Shown: positions 52,138 to 62,841, counted from the stretch's first letter. The stretch is 64,000 nt of DNA from Pseudomonas sp. RIT-PI-r (GCF_001297015.1 NZ_LIGE01000011.1:62001-126000), one strand, 5' to 3'. Made by a program: numbers and translations. Notes: generated by a model from the sequence alone, not told the origin.

Positions 52138-52330
52138 TCAGCGATTGCGCTATGAGGTTGGTGGTCTGTCGGACGTCAGCGGTTTACCGCCGGCGTCTTG
52201 CAGGCTCCCAGCCTCAAGTTTTATCTGGATGCATGTTTTACCCTGGACAGGCGTTGGGCCGATTCCCGACATTGCCCAAGAATTCGCAAGAAACCAGTTC
52301 CCCCAAGAGCCACAAAGAAGGTAGGACACC

Positions 52331-54436
52331 GTGAACCCGGTAATCAAAAAATTCCAGTTCGGTCAATCGACCGTTACCCTCGAGACTGGCCGTATCGCCC
52401 GTCAGGCCTCCGGCGCAGTATTGGTCACCGTTGACGACGACGTCAGCGTATTGGTGACTGTAGTCGGTGCAAAACAAGCCGATCCAGGCAAGGGCTTCTT
52501 CCCTCTGTCGGTTCACTACCAGGAAAAGACTTACGCTGCCGGTAAGATCCCTGGCGGTTTCTTCAAGCGTGAAGGCCGTCCTTCCGAAAAAGAAACCCTG
52601 ACTTCCCGACTGATCGACCGTCCGATCCGTCCGCTGTTCCCAGAAGGTTTCATGAACGAAGTGCAGGTTGTCTGCACCGTTGTTTCCACCAGCAAGAAGA
52701 CCGATCCGGACATCGCTGCGATGATCGGTACCTCGGCTGCCCTGGCCATTTCGGGCATTCCGTTCGACGGCCCGATCGGCGCCGCTCGAGTTGCCTTCCA
52801 CGAAAGCACCGGCTACCTGCTGAACCCGACTTACGAGCAGCAAGCTGCTTCGAGCCTGGACATGGTCGTTGCCGGTACTTCCGACGCCGTACTGATGGTT
52901 GAATCGGAAGCCAAAGAGCTGACCGAAGACCAGATGCTGGGCGCCGTACTGTTTGCTCACGACGAGTTCCAGGTGGTGATCAACGCCGTCAAAGAACTGG
53001 CCGCTGAAGCTGCCAAGCCAACCTGGAACTGGGCTCCGGCGCCAGAAGCCACCGAACTGCTGGGCGCTATCCGTGCCGAGTTCGGCGACGCAATCTCCCA
53101 GGCTTACACCATCACCATCAAGGCCGACCGTTACGCTCGCCTGGGTGAGCTGAAGGATCAGGTGGTTGCCAAGCTGTCCGGTGAAGAAGGCCAGCCTTCG
53201 TCCAGCGAAGTCAAAGCCGCTTTCGGCGAAATCGAATACCGCACCGTTCGCGAAAACATCGTCAACGGCAAGCCACGTATCGACGGTCGCGACACCAAAA
53301 CCGTACGTCCGCTGAACATCGAAGTCGGCGTTCTGCCGAAGACTCACGGTTCGGCACTGTTCACCCGTGGTGAAACCCAGGCTCTGGTTGTTGCAACACT
53401 GGGCACCGCCCGTGACGCACAGCTGCTGGACACCCTGGAAGGCGAGAAAAAAGACCCGTTCATGCTGCACTACAACTTCCCTCCGTTCTCGGTGGGCGAG
53501 TGTGGTCGCATGGGTGGTGCTGGTCGTCGTGAAATCGGTCACGGCCGTCTGGCCCGTCGTTCGGTTTCGGCCATGCTGCCAGCCGCTGACGTGTTCCCGT
53601 ACACCATCCGTGTGGTTTCGGAAATCACCGAATCCAACGGTTCGAGCTCGATGGCTTCCGTTTGCGGCGCTTCCCTGGCCCTGATGGACGCTGGTGTGCC
53701 GATGAAGGCGCCGGTTGCCGGTATCGCCATGGGTCTGGTTAAAGAAGGCGAGAAATTCGCCGTCCTGACCGACATCCTCGGTGACGAAGACCACCTGGGC
53801 GACATGGACTTCAAAGTAGCCGGTACCGCCAAAGGTGTTACCGCGCTGCAGATGGACATCAAGATCAAAGGCATCACCGAAGAAATCATGGAAATCGCTC
53901 TGGGCCAAGCCCTGGAAGCGCGCCTGAACATCCTCGGTCAGATGAACCAGATCATCGGCCAGTCGCGTACCGAACTGTCGGCCAACGCACCGACCATGAT
54001 CGCGATGAAGATCGACACCGACAAGATCCGTGACGTTATCGGTAAAGGTGGCGCGACCATCCGTGCGATCTGCGAAGAAACCAAGGCTTCGATCGACATC
54101 GAAGACGACGGTTCGATCAAGATCTTCGGCGAAACCAAGGAAGCGGCTGAAGCAGCACGTCAGCGCGTACTGGGTATCACCGCTGAAGCCGAGATCGGCA
54201 AGATCTACGTCGGCAAGGTTGAGCGCATCGTCGATTTCGGCGCATTCGTCAACATCCTGCCAGGCAAGGACGGTCTGGTGCACATCTCGATGTTGAGCGA
54301 TGCTCGCGTCGAGAAAGTGACCGACATCCTGAAAGAAGGCCAGGAAGTGGAAGTGCTGGTACTGGACGTGGACAACCGCGGTCGTATCAAGCTGTCGATC
54401 AAAGACGTGGCAGCTGCCAAGGCTTCGGGCGTTTAA
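52331..54436 (+). CDS. pnp: Polynucleotide phosphorylase
   Basis: 701 residues with GTG start at 52331. Two RNase PH domains (about 10-230 and 310-540; phosphorolytic site [13 protein letters not shown]...), KH domain (about 555-615, [19 protein letters not shown]) and S1 domain (about 620-690, [22 protein letters not shown]). Degrades RNA 3' to 5' in the degradosome. The 193-base leader after rpsO may hold the RNase III-type control stem known from E. coli. Confidence 0.98.
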   Translation: MNPVIKKFQFGQSTVTLETGRIARQASGAVLVTVDDDVSVLVTVVGAKQADPGKGFFPLSVHYQEKTYAAGKIPGGFFKREGRPSEKETLTSRLIDRPIRPLFPEGFMNEVQVVCTVVSTSKKTDPDIAAMIGTSAALAISGIPFDGPIGAARVAFHESTGYLLNPTYEQQAASSLDMVVAGTSDAVLMVESEAKELTEDQMLGAVLFAHDEFQVVINAVKELAAEAAKPTWNWAPAPEATELLGAIRAEFGDAISQAYTITIKADRYARLGELKDQVVAKLSGEEGQPSSSEVKAAFGEIEYRTVRENIVNGKPRIDGRDTKTVRPLNIEVGVLPKTHGSALFTRGETQALVVATLGTARDAQLLDTLEGEKKDPFMLHYNFPPFSVGECGRMGGAGRREIGHGRLARRSVSAMLPAADVFPYTIRVVSEITESNGSSSMASVCGASLALMDAGVPMKAPVAGIAMGLVKEGEKFAVLTDILGDEDHLGDMDFKVAGTAKGVTALQMDIKIKGITEEIMEIALGQALEARLNILGQMNQIIGQSRTELSANAPTMIAMKIDTDKIRDVIGKGGATIRAICEETKASIDIEDDGSIKIFGETKEAAEAARQRVLGITAEAEIGKIYVGKVERIVDFGAFVNILPGKDGLVHISMLSDARVEKVTDILKEGQEVEVLVLDVDNRGRIKLSIKDVAAAKASGV

Positions 54437-54463
54437 TCAGCCCATAGCGTTAGCGCAATAAAA

Positions 54464-54497
54464 ATGCCCCGCCGTGAAAACGGTGGGGCATTTTTTT
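54464..54497 (+). terminator. Terminator of pnp
   Basis: ATGCCCCGCCGT (54464-54475) pairs with ACGGTGGGGCAT (54480-54491) around GAAA-type loop, followed by TTTTTT. Confidence 0.93.
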
Positions 54498-54516
54498 GTC
54501 TGTCATAAACACCCAG

Positions 54517-54595
54517 AGATCGCAGCCTGCGGCAGCGTCCACAAAAGCGCTGTGGTAACCCGATCATGCAGGAGTTGCCGCAGGCTGCGATCTTT
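54517..54595. repeat. REP repeat pair
   Basis: GATCGCAGCCTGCGGCA (54518-54534) and its inverse (54577-54593) around a 42-base centre that differs from the other copies. Located between pnp and tRNA-Thr. Confidence 0.9.
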
Positions 54596-54630
54596 GCTTT
54601 TGTGAAAACCGGTGCTAGGTTTAGCCCACC

Positions 54631-54706
54631 GCCCGTGTAGCTCAGCCGGTAGAGCAGCGCACTCGTAACGCGAAGGTCGCAGGTTCGATTCCTGTCTCGG
54701 GCACCA
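54631..54706 (+). tRNA. tRNA-Thr (anticodon CGT)
   Basis: 76 bases, CCA encoded; GCCCGTG/CTCGGGC acceptor pairing and anticodon loop CTCGTAA. It stops 7 bases before the convergent coiled-coil protein gene. Confidence 0.97.
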
Positions 54707-54712
54707 TCTTCC

Positions 54713-55207
54713 TTATTTCACCTTGCGGCTCAGATCCTCGACAGTGCGTTTGAGCTGATCCATCGCCCGATCCTGATCGTTGATCTTCTGCTTCAGACTG
54801 GAAATCTCGCTGCTGTTCGAATTGGAGCTGGAACCGCTGTTGCGCTTGAGGTCTTCCACCTGACGGCCGAGGGTTTCGAGCTTGCGATCCTGTTCCTTGA
54901 CCTTGTTTTTCAGCTCCTCGATTTCCTTGCCGCTGGAACTGGAGCTCGAACCGCTGCTGCGTTTGAGTTCTTCGATCTGACGTGATTGATCGCTGACGGT
55001 GTCGCGCATTTTTTTCAATTCATCGACGCTGAAATCGCTGCGGATCACCACTTCTTTACCATAGTCGTTGTGAATCAACGAAAATTTGTCACCGTAGGAG
55101 GGGCTACTGGAACTCAGCTCCAGTGCCATGGCGCTTGCGGGAAGAGCCATGGCAGCAATCAGAGCGGTGGTGGAGATAACGGCGGACATTTTCGAAAAAC
55201 TGCGCAT
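54713..55207 (-). CDS. Exported coiled-coil protein with Ser-rich spacers
   Basis: 164 residues from ATG 55207 (MRSFSKMSAVIS); an earlier ATG at 55255 adds a non-signal-like stretch. Signal peptide ends at about ALPASAMA. A short globular part (SYGDKFSLIHNDYGKEVVIRSD) is followed by three heptad-repeat coiled coils separated by SSGSSSSSSG and NSGSSSNSNSS. The helix-spacer unit (EELKR-SSG..EIEELKNKV / EDLKR-NSG..EISSLKQKI) is clearly repeated. It may form a periplasmic rod or trimer; no named family recognised. Confidence 0.85.
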   Translation of the reverse strand: MRSFSKMSAVISTTALIAAMALPASAMALELSSSSPSYGDKFSLIHNDYGKEVVIRSDFSVDELKKMRDTVSDQSRQIEELKRSSGSSSSSSGKEIEELKNKVKEQDRKLETLGRQVEDLKRNSGSSSNSNSSEISSLKQKINDQDRAMDQLKRTVEDLSRKVK

Positions 55208-55484
55208 CACTGGTTTTCCTTGTGAACAGCGAAGATGGGTGCCGAAGTGGCACATCGCTATGACTCGGATTTCGTATTTATGTTCCGCAGGTCAACTTTT
55301 TGTGCGAGAGATGTAAAGAGCCGTGTAATTCGTCATGCAAACGTCCTATATTCGGTGCCTGCATGAGCATCGCTTAGCAGTTTTCAGATGATCCCGAATG
55401 GTTCCGAAGGCCGGAAAAAACCGCGTCAGAGAGATCCTTGATGATCCAGATCCATCCTCCATTCTTACGATCAGCGAGAACGCC
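55208..55484. other. 277-base gap between divergent genes
   Basis: Holds the divergent promoters of the coiled-coil protein and the DUF6388-like gene. No clear repeat or RNA seen. Confidence 0.5.
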
Positions 55485-55784
55485 ATGACCGAATTAACTC
55501 AAGAGCAACGTCACGAACAAGCGCTGGAAAAGTACAAGCTTGATGCGCCCCAACTGCTGGAAGAGATCAAGGATCTCAGTCCTGATGATCAGAAAGATCA
55601 GATCCAGTGGGCGTTCGAAGACGAGGCCGAAGCTCAGGGCCTGCAGCCCTGGGAGTTGACGCTCAAGTACACGAGCACGCCGGAGGAGTTCGAGGCGCAG
55701 CGTCTCGTGCTGCACAAAGAGGCGGCCGAAGTACTGGGTGTCGAGTGGGATGAGTACTGCGAGATGAATAATCTGGTGGTCTGA
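55485..55784 (+). CDS. Small acidic protein, DUF6388-like
   Basis: 99 residues from ATG 55485 (MTELTQEQRHEQALEKYKLD), the natural start; upstream codons lack support. Highly charged and helical, with QWAFEDEAEAQGLQPWELTLKY and the end LGVEWDEYCEMNNLVV. I associate this with DUF6388, common in Pseudomonas and of unknown function. A strong terminator follows. Confidence 0.82.
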   Translation: MTELTQEQRHEQALEKYKLDAPQLLEEIKDLSPDDQKDQIQWAFEDEAEAQGLQPWELTLKYTSTPEEFEAQRLVLHKEAAEVLGVEWDEYCEMNNLVV

Positions 55785-55788
55785 AACA

Positions 55789-55820
55789 AAAACGCCAGCC
55801 TTATCCGGGCTGGCGTTTTT
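55789..55820. terminator. Terminator between the DUF6388-like gene and nadC
   Basis: AAAACGCCAGCC (55789-55800) pairs with GGCTGGCGTTTT around TTATCCG, with T runs on both strands; it can serve both convergent genes. Confidence 0.92.
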
Positions 55821-55833
55821 TATTGCGTAGTCT

Positions 55834-56682
55834 TCAGAGACTCAAGCGCATCGACAGATCGACAGCTTTGACATCCTTGGTCATCGCGCCGATCGAGATG
55901 TAATCCACCCCGGTTTCAGCGATCGGCAGCAGCGTGCTTTCGTTGATGCCGCCGCTGGCTTCCAGTTTCGCCTTGCCGCCGTTCAGGCGCACGGCTTCGC
56001 GCATGTCATCCAGGCTCAGCTCGTCGAGCATGATGATGTCAGCGCCTGCCTCCAGTGCTTCTTTCAGCTCATCCAGGCTTTCCACTTCGACTTCCACCGG
56101 TTTGCCCGGCGCGATCTTGTGCGCGGCGGCAATTGCCTGCGGGATGCCACCGCTGGCGGCGATGTGGTTTTCCTTGATCAGGAACGCGTCGTACAGTCCG
56201 ATGCGGTGATTGTGGCAGCCACCACAGGTCACTGCGTACTTCTGCGCCATACGCAGGCCTGGCAGGGTTTTACGGGTATCGAGCAGCTTGACGTCAGTAG
56301 CGCCGACGAAGTCTGCGAGGTACTGCGCGCGTGTGGCCACGCCTGACAACAACTGCAGGAAGTTCAGCGCACTGCGTTCACCGGTCAGCAGCGACCGCGC
56401 CGGACCTTCCAGATGAAACAGCGGTTGATTGGCTTTGACCCGCTCGCCATCGACCACTTGCCAGTGCACTGCAACGCGGGGATCGAGCTGACGAAATACT
56501 GCATCGACCCACGCCGTGCCACAGACGACGGCCTCGTCGCGGGTGATGATGGTGGCTTTGGCCAGGCGTTCGGCCGGGATCAGTTGCGCGGTGATGTCGC
56601 CGCTGCCGATGTCTTCGAGCAACGCACGGCGCACGTTGGCTTCGATTTCGGCGGTCAAATCGGCGAGACGTAGATTCGGCAT
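55834..56682 (-). CDS. nadC: Nicotinate-nucleotide pyrophosphorylase (quinolinate phosphoribosyltransferase)
   Basis: 282 residues from ATG 56682 ([31 protein letters not shown]). Motifs: [36 protein letters not shown]...[20 protein letters not shown] and LEASGGINE. Converts quinolinate to nicotinate mononucleotide in NAD synthesis. Stands alone here. Confidence 0.97.
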   Translation of the reverse strand: MPNLRLADLTAEIEANVRRALLEDIGSGDITAQLIPAERLAKATIITRDEAVVCGTAWVDAVFRQLDPRVAVHWQVVDGERVKANQPLFHLEGPARSLLTGERSALNFLQLLSGVATRAQYLADFVGATDVKLLDTRKTLPGLRMAQKYAVTCGGCHNHRIGLYDAFLIKENHIAASGGIPQAIAAAHKIAPGKPVEVEVESLDELKEALEAGADIIMLDELSLDDMREAVRLNGGKAKLEASGGINESTLLPIAETGVDYISIGAMTKDVKAVDLSMRLSL

Positions 56683-56937
56683 AACGGGCTCCACAAACAA
56701 AGTGGTTCGATTATAGGGGCATGGGATCAGCCAACCCAAGGCGAGAACGTGCGTGCCTGACTGCATCCGGTCGAATTTGTTTGAGCAAACAGTGTTGAAC
56801 CGTGGTCACTGGAAGGGCGCCGGTATAGGGGAAACCCTGACGGCTATAGCGCCGGAGACATCTTTTGCAAGATAATCCGCCTTGCATTTGACGTCATAGC
56901 TTTGACGTCCTAAGAATCACCGTTCCAGGAGGCTTGG

Positions 56938-59118
56938 ATGCACAACGACGGGAAAGTAGTGCCTTTGCACAAGGCCGCTACCGATCAGGCGAATCACTCG
57001 CCGCTCGCCCGCCTGCCTGTGATTCTGCTTCAGGTTCGCGACAAGGCTGCGCAGCAACTGCGTCACGGTTTGCAGGAACTGTTCGATAACGCCGACGACA
57101 CGCTGTTTGAAATGGCCGATCGGGCGCGCAACGACGTCGAGCAGAACATCTTTTTCGAAGCCATGCGCGACCTGCGCCTCAAGCGCAAGAATATCGAGCG
57201 CGGCTTTCTCGAACAGTTTTTCGAGGCCTTCGTCGGTCTCACTCAGTACGACCCCACGCACAACACGCTGCCACGCACGCTGATGTTTGAGGACTCGGCA
57301 CCGCGCACCGATGACATGGAGCGCAGCGTAGCGGTCGAAACCATGGTCGGTCGGGTGCTCAAACGCGATGGTTTCGCCCTCGATCAATTGACTCTGCGTC
57401 TCAACGCCTTGCTCGGCAATACCCTCGACGACCAGCACAACCCGCTCGGCCCGGCGATGCTGTGCGAGTTCTTTTTGCAGGCCGGGCGCAATCTGGGCGT
57501 GGAGATCAAGGTCAAGCTGATCCTGCTCAAACTGTTCGAGCGCTATGTGCTGGCCGACACCGAACAGCTTTACGCTGAGGCCAACCAGCTGTTGCTCGCC
57601 ACCGGCGTGTTGCCGGCGTTGAAACCGGCACCGGCGCGGCGCGCCATGGATCGAGCGGCCGCGAGTGTCTACAGCGAAGAAAGTCATGAGCCGACGCCCG
57701 CCGACGAAGGCGTGCAAGAAGTGTTCGCCGCGCTGCAGGAGTTGCTGTTGCATGTGCGCGGCAGCGTGGCGCCGACCCTGGAACCCAGCAGCGCGAGCCA
57801 ACCGATCACCACACGCGACCTGCTACGCCTGCTTTCGCATTTGCAACAATACGTGCCAGCGCTCGCCGCGCAGGACGACTTCGATCTGCGCAATCAGCTC
57901 GAACAACTGCTGACGCGGGTCAGCGTCAAAAGTGGCAAGTCGCGGATCGTCGGTGGTGCAGACGAAGACGTGATCAACCTGATCGCCATGGTCTTCGATT
58001 GCATCCTCGAAGATCGCAACGTACCGGATTCGCTCAAGGCGCTGATTGCTCGTTTGCAGATTCCGATGCTTAAGGTAGCCGTCCTCGACAAAAGCTTTTT
58101 CAGCCGTAGCAGCCATCCGGCGCGGCGCCTGCTCAATGAAATCGCCGACGCAGCCATGGGCTGGGGCGACTGCGACAGTGCCGAGCGCGACAGTTTGTAC
58201 GTGCGCATCGAACAAGTGGTGCAGCGCCTGCTCAGCGATTTTGTCGATGACCCGGCGATTTTTTCCGAGCTGCTCGCCGACTTCCTCGCCTTTACCAGCG
58301 ACGAACGCCGCCGCAGCGAACTGCTTGAGCAGCGTTTGCGCGACGCCGAAGAGGGGCGCGCCAAAACTGAACTGGCCCGGCGCCGGGTCGAACAGGCATT
58401 GAATCAGGCATTGCTGGGCAAAGTCCTGCCGCCGTCGGTAGTCACTTTCGTCCAGAACGCCTGGAGCAAGGTGCTGCTGCTGACGCGCCTCAAACATGGC
58501 GATCAGTCCGCAGAGTGGCAGGCCGATGTGCAGACCATGGAGCAATTGATCTGGAGCGTGCAGCGTCATGATGATCCCGAGTTCAGTCTGCGTTTATTGA
58601 CTCTGGTGCCGGGGTTGCTCAAGTCGCTGCGTGATGGCTTGACCAGTATCGCGTTCGATCCGTTTGCCACCGGTGAGTTTTTCAGCGAACTCGAAGCGCT
58701 GCACGTGAAGGTATTGGAGCGAGCGGCGGACACCGATCAAGCGACGATGATGGTCGAAGTGTCGCAGCAGATCGTTTTGCCGACCGCTGACGAGGGCTCG
58801 GTGGAACTGACCTCCGTACGTTTGCCTCACGACGATGCAGGTCTGCGCCAGGTTGACCAGTTGCGCCTCGGCAGTTGGGTGGCGTTTGCGGAAGACGACG
58901 AACACAGCTTGCGCTGCAAACTGGCCGCTATCATCGAAGCCACGGGCAAGTACATCTTTGTCGATCGCACCGGGACGAAAGTACGCGAACGCAGTCGCAC
59001 CAGCCTTGCCCTCGAATTCCGCCGTGGCGCCGTCCGTGCGCTGGACGATACGCTGCTGTTCGACCGGGCGCTGGAGTCAGTGCTGGGCAATCTGCGGCGA
59101 CTCAATCGCGCCAAGTGA
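56938..59118 (+). CDS. DUF1631 protein with C-terminal PilZ-like segment
   Basis: 726 residues, AGGAGG 6 bases ahead of ATG. Nearly all helical; the N-terminal block (LLQVRDKAAQQLRHGLQELFDNADDTLFEMADRARNDVEQNIFFEAMRDLRLKRKNIERGFLEQF) is typical of DUF1631. Residues about 615-705 (RLGSWVAFAEDD...YIFVDRTGTKVRERSRTSLALEFRRG) look like the beta-barrel of a PilZ-type domain, but the RxxxR and D-SxxG cyclic-di-GMP residues are not clear. Some DUF1631 proteins were once misnamed thymidine phosphorylase. Function unknown; ampD follows in the same direction. Confidence 0.85.
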   Translation: MHNDGKVVPLHKAATDQANHSPLARLPVILLQVRDKAAQQLRHGLQELFDNADDTLFEMADRARNDVEQNIFFEAMRDLRLKRKNIERGFLEQFFEAFVGLTQYDPTHNTLPRTLMFEDSAPRTDDMERSVAVETMVGRVLKRDGFALDQLTLRLNALLGNTLDDQHNPLGPAMLCEFFLQAGRNLGVEIKVKLILLKLFERYVLADTEQLYAEANQLLLATGVLPALKPAPARRAMDRAAASVYSEESHEPTPADEGVQEVFAALQELLLHVRGSVAPTLEPSSASQPITTRDLLRLLSHLQQYVPALAAQDDFDLRNQLEQLLTRVSVKSGKSRIVGGADEDVINLIAMVFDCILEDRNVPDSLKALIARLQIPMLKVAVLDKSFFSRSSHPARRLLNEIADAAMGWGDCDSAERDSLYVRIEQVVQRLLSDFVDDPAIFSELLADFLAFTSDERRRSELLEQRLRDAEEGRAKTELARRRVEQALNQALLGKVLPPSVVTFVQNAWSKVLLLTRLKHGDQSAEWQADVQTMEQLIWSVQRHDDPEFSLRLLTLVPGLLKSLRDGLTSIAFDPFATGEFFSELEALHVKVLERAADTDQATMMVEVSQQIVLPTADEGSVELTSVRLPHDDAGLRQVDQLRLGSWVAFAEDDEHSLRCKLAAIIEATGKYIFVDRTGTKVRERSRTSLALEFRRGAVRALDDTLLFDRALESVLGNLRRLNRAK

Positions 59119-59182
59119 TCGCGCGCCGGGGGCCGATCACGGCATACTGGGCGTCAACACAGTCGGCGTTGAAGGAATCGGT

Positions 59183-59743
59183 ATGCAGTTGGATCCCGCT
59201 AGCGGGTGGTGTCACGGGGTGCAGGTCTGCCCATCGCCCAACTTCAATGAGCGTCCTGCGGGCGAAGTCTCCCTGTTGGTCATCCATAACATCAGCCTGC
59301 CACCGGCGCAGTTCGCCACGGGCAAGGTGCAGGAATTTTTCCAGAATCGTCTGGATGTCACCGAACATCCCTATTTTGCAGGGATTGCTGACCTGCGCGT
59401 CTCGGCGCACTTTCTGATTGAACGTGACGGCAAGGTCACCCAGTTTGTCTCCTGTCTCGAACGGGCGTGGCATGCCGGAGTGTCGATTTTCGACGGCCGC
59501 GAAACCTGTAACGATTTTTCCGTGGGCATCGAACTCGAAGGCACCGATGATCTGCCGTTCACCGATGCGCAGTATCAAGCCTTGACGACGCTGACCCGTC
59601 AGTTGCAAACAGCATTTCCGGCTATCACCGGCGCCCGTATTTGCGGGCACAGCGATATAGCACCCGGGCGTAAGACCGATCCTGGCCCGGCATTCGACTG
59701 GGCGCGTTACCGCGCAGCCCTGGCACAAGAGGAAGGACAATGA
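59183..59743 (+). CDS. ampD: 1,6-anhydro-N-acetylmuramyl-L-alanine amidase AmpD
   Basis: 186 residues from ATG 59183. Amidase_2 zinc residues lie in VIHNISLP (His), WHAGVS (His) and GHSDIAPGRKTDPGPAFDW (His, Asp). Cytoplasmic; cleaves recycled anhydro-muropeptides, and its loss derepresses ampC beta-lactamase. Overlaps ampE by four bases. Confidence 0.97.
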   Translation: MQLDPASGWCHGVQVCPSPNFNERPAGEVSLLVIHNISLPPAQFATGKVQEFFQNRLDVTEHPYFAGIADLRVSAHFLIERDGKVTQFVSCLERAWHAGVSIFDGRETCNDFSVGIELEGTDDLPFTDAQYQALTTLTRQLQTAFPAITGARICGHSDIAPGRKTDPGPAFDWARYRAALAQEEGQ

Positions 59744-60579
59744 GTTTTCTGGTGTTACTGCTGGCGGTCTGGATCGAGAAGTTCTCGGCCTTGCGCCATC
59801 GGGTTCAACGCGATGGCGGATGGATCCGCGAACTGAACAAACTCGAAAGCAGCGCGCGACTGGCCAGCCAGCCATGGATAGTGCTGACGATTCTGGTGTT
59901 GCTGCCGGTGGCGCTGCTTGGCTTGTTGCTGGTGGTGCTGGAGCCAGTAGCCTATGGCTTGCTGGCCTTGCCGGTGCATTTACTGGTGGTGATTTACAGT
60001 CTGGGACGCGGCGATTTACTCGGCGGCCTCGGGCCGTTCCGTGATGCCTGGCGCCGTGAGGATCTGCAAGCGGCGGCACATGTGGCCAAGCGCGATCTGG
60101 ATATTTGCGCTGACAGCGGCGAGCAATTGCTTGATCGCGTGCAGGGGCATCTGCTGTGGGAGGCTTATCAGAGTTTCTTCGCGGTGATCTTCTGGTACTT
60201 CCTGCTCGGGCCGGTGGCGGCGTTGGCTTATCGCTTGTTGGCGCTGGCCGAAGAACACGGCAAGAATCCCGCACTGGCCGAACGCGCCGGGCAAATGCGC
60301 CATGCCTTTGATTGGGTGCCGGTACGCTTGCTGGCGGCCAGCCTGGCGCTGGTCGGCAACTTTGTTGCGGTCAGCCGGGTGATGCTGCATGAGCTGCTGA
60401 ACTGGAACATCAGCGCTGCGCAACTGATCAACAAGGTTGGATTGGCTGCTGGAGAGATCCCACCGCCTGCGGTCGGTCCGGATGGCATCAACACTCTCGA
60501 TTGCCTGTGGGAACTGCTGCTGCGTGCGGCAGTGCTGTGGTATGCCGGGTTTGCCTTGTGGACGGTTCTGGTTCACTGA
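59740..60579 (+). CDS. ampE: AmpE inner-membrane protein
   Basis: 279 residues; ATG overlaps ampD. Starts MSFLVLLLAVWIEKFSALR and has four membrane segments (about 45-85, 145-165, 195-215 and at the C terminus). Conserved partner of AmpD in the beta-lactamase-inducing system; its biochemical role is not settled. Confidence 0.95.
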   Translation: MSFLVLLLAVWIEKFSALRHRVQRDGGWIRELNKLESSARLASQPWIVLTILVLLPVALLGLLLVVLEPVAYGLLALPVHLLVVIYSLGRGDLLGGLGPFRDAWRREDLQAAAHVAKRDLDICADSGEQLLDRVQGHLLWEAYQSFFAVIFWYFLLGPVAALAYRLLALAEEHGKNPALAERAGQMRHAFDWVPVRLLAASLALVGNFVAVSRVMLHELLNWNISAAQLINKVGLAAGEIPPPAVGPDGINTLDCLWELLLRAAVLWYAGFALWTVLVH

Positions 60580-60595
60580 TTAAAAAAAGATCACA

Positions 60596-60671
60596 AGATC
60601 GCAGCCTGCGGCAGCTCCTACACAGGAATTGTATGTTTCCTGTAGGAGCTGTCGCAGGCTGCGATCTTTTT
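60596..60671. repeat. REP repeat pair
   Basis: AAGATCGCAGCCTGCGGCAG and inverse ending GGCTGCGATCTT, with GCTCCTACACAGG/CCTGTAGGAGC inner arms. It follows ampE and may terminate it. Confidence 0.92.
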
Positions 60672-60798
60672 CGTTGTTAACCTTAAGTTACAAAACCTCC
60701 CTTCGATTTGAGCTATACAGAGACAGCGCCCGATAGTGGCTATCTGCTGTCGCCCCGCGCCTGCCAATAAAAACAAGAAAAACCAAGGGAGACTTCCA

Positions 60799-62829
60799 GT
60801 GAAGAGCTTGCTCTATCCCGCCGTCTCGCTGATGAACCGTCTGAGCTTCGGCATGAAGTTCAGCCTGATCAGCGTGCTGTTCCTGGTGCCGATGCTGGTG
60901 ACCAATTTCTATCTGGTGCGCGATTCCTATCGCGAATTCCAGGGCACCCGCGTCGAGCTACAGAGTCTCGATCTGCTGGGCAGCAGCCTGGCCCTGCGCC
61001 GGGATCTGGAGACGCTGAACAATCTGGTGCAGATCAACGTCACCCTCGGTCAGTCGGGCAAGGCCGGGAACGTCGAAGCGCAAATCATCACGCTTGAACA
61101 AGCGGTTTTGACACGCCTGCAAGGGCTGACGGCGATGACCGACGATCCCGAACATATCCAGGTGTTCGACGGCAAACGCGATGAAATGATCGCCGCATTC
61201 AAGGCGCAGCAAACGGAAAAATCGCTGCAGAGCAAAAGCGCGTTGATTGGCAAACTGCTGGCCAGTGCGCAGATTTTCAGCCAGATCATCACCAGTCAGG
61301 CCGGCCTGAGCCGCGACAACCAGAGCGATATCCGCCAGCTCAGCGAACTGGTGACCCTGATCACGCCGACCGTCACGCAAACCCTCGGCGAAGGCCGGGC
61401 CATGGGTTCGTATTCATTGGGCCAGGGTTTTCTCAACAGCGCCTCCAGCACCCGTTTCGATGAGCTGTTGGTGCAGATCGAAAAACTCCAGGCGGAGTAC
61501 GCTTTGAAATTGCAGGACGCCCTCGGCTCCAGTAAAGCTGCGCGGGAACACCTCAGTGCGATGGCCGACAACAGCAAGGCCTCGTTGAAACAGGCCAGCG
61601 AACTGTTCGAAGAGCAGGTCGTCATGGCCGACACCCTCGATGCGCCGTGGCAAGCTTTTTACGATCAGGTCACCGGGCTGATCGGCAAGACCTACGAGCT
61701 CAACGACGCCACGTTGAAATTCCTCGACACTCAGTTGCAGCAGCGTCTGGCGCAGAATCGCACACACATGCTTCTGCAGACTGTGGCGCTGTCGGTGGTG
61801 TTCGTGTTGATTTTCTACCTCTATGGTGGCTTCTACGCTTCGACCCGCACCACGCTTAAACGCCTCGGGGCGATGATGGACAAGGTCGCGGCCGGTGACA
61901 TGACGGTTAACTTCAAGGCCAACAGTCGTGATGAGCTGGGTGAGTTGGGCGAAGTGTTCAACGGCACGGTGAAGAAGATTCACGACTTGATCGAGCGCGT
62001 CGGCCAGACCGTGGGCGAAGTCGAGCGTCAGGCCGGCCAGGTTGAAAACGTCTCCGCACAAAGCAATCAGGCGGTGGCGGGCCAGCGCACGCAGATCGAA
62101 CAAGTGGCGACGGCGATGAACCAGATGTCGGCGACTTCACTGGAAGTCGCACGCAGTGCCGCCGCGGCGGTGAGCAGCGCCCACAGCGTGAATGACGAGA
62201 CCATCAGCGGTCGTGGGCTGGTGGAGTCGCAGCAGGGCAGCATTGCTGCGCTGGCCAGCGAGATCGATCAGTCAGTGTTGGTGATCAATCAACTCGCCAG
62301 TGACAGCCAATCGATCAGCCGTGTTCTTGAAGTAATCAAGAGCATCGCCGAGCAGACCAATCTGCTGGCGCTCAACGCCGCGATCGAAGCGGCTCGTGCC
62401 GGTGAGCAGGGTCGTGGTTTCGCCGTGGTTGCCGATGAGGTGCGCACCCTGGCCAAACGCACCCAGCAATCGACCGAAGAGATTGAACAAATGATCGCCA
62501 AGCTGCACGGCGGTGTCGGTGCAGCGGTGAAAGCCATGGGCGTCAGCCATCAGATGGCCAACGGCACGGTCGGGCAGTCGGAGAAGGTTCAGCAGGCACT
62601 GGAAAACATCCTTGGGGCTGTGGGCATGATCGTCGATCAGAACCAGCAGATCGCCGCTGCCGTTGAGCAGCAAACGGCGGTGGCCCATGACATTGATCAG
62701 AATATCGTCGAGATCAACCGCGCCGGTGAGCGCACGGCGCAAGGTGCGCATCAGACCGAAGATGCCAGCCGGGCACTGTCGGCTCAGGTCGTGGAACTGA
62801 AACAACTGATCAGCGCCTTCCGCGTCTGA
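60799..62829 (+). CDS. Methyl-accepting chemotaxis protein
   Basis: 676 residues with GTG start at 60799 (GGGAG 8 bases ahead). TM1 about 19-40, a roughly 280-residue helical periplasmic sensor, TM2 about 324-348, HAMP (about 350-400), then the signalling domain whose hairpin tip is IKSIAEQTNLLALNAAIEAARAGEQGRGFAVVADEVRTLA. The ligand is unknown; there is no PAS or Cache motif visible. No chemotaxis genes are adjacent. Confidence 0.95.
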   Translation: MKSLLYPAVSLMNRLSFGMKFSLISVLFLVPMLVTNFYLVRDSYREFQGTRVELQSLDLLGSSLALRRDLETLNNLVQINVTLGQSGKAGNVEAQIITLEQAVLTRLQGLTAMTDDPEHIQVFDGKRDEMIAAFKAQQTEKSLQSKSALIGKLLASAQIFSQIITSQAGLSRDNQSDIRQLSELVTLITPTVTQTLGEGRAMGSYSLGQGFLNSASSTRFDELLVQIEKLQAEYALKLQDALGSSKAAREHLSAMADNSKASLKQASELFEEQVVMADTLDAPWQAFYDQVTGLIGKTYELNDATLKFLDTQLQQRLAQNRTHMLLQTVALSVVFVLIFYLYGGFYASTRTTLKRLGAMMDKVAAGDMTVNFKANSRDELGELGEVFNGTVKKIHDLIERVGQTVGEVERQAGQVENVSAQSNQAVAGQRTQIEQVATAMNQMSATSLEVARSAAAAVSSAHSVNDETISGRGLVESQQGSIAALASEIDQSVLVINQLASDSQSISRVLEVIKSIAEQTNLLALNAAIEAARAGEQGRGFAVVADEVRTLAKRTQQSTEEIEQMIAKLHGGVGAAVKAMGVSHQMANGTVGQSEKVQQALENILGAVGMIVDQNQQIAAAVEQQTAVAHDIDQNIVEINRAGERTAQGAHQTEDASRALSAQVVELKQLISAFRV

Positions 62830-62841
62830 GCTGTACACAAA

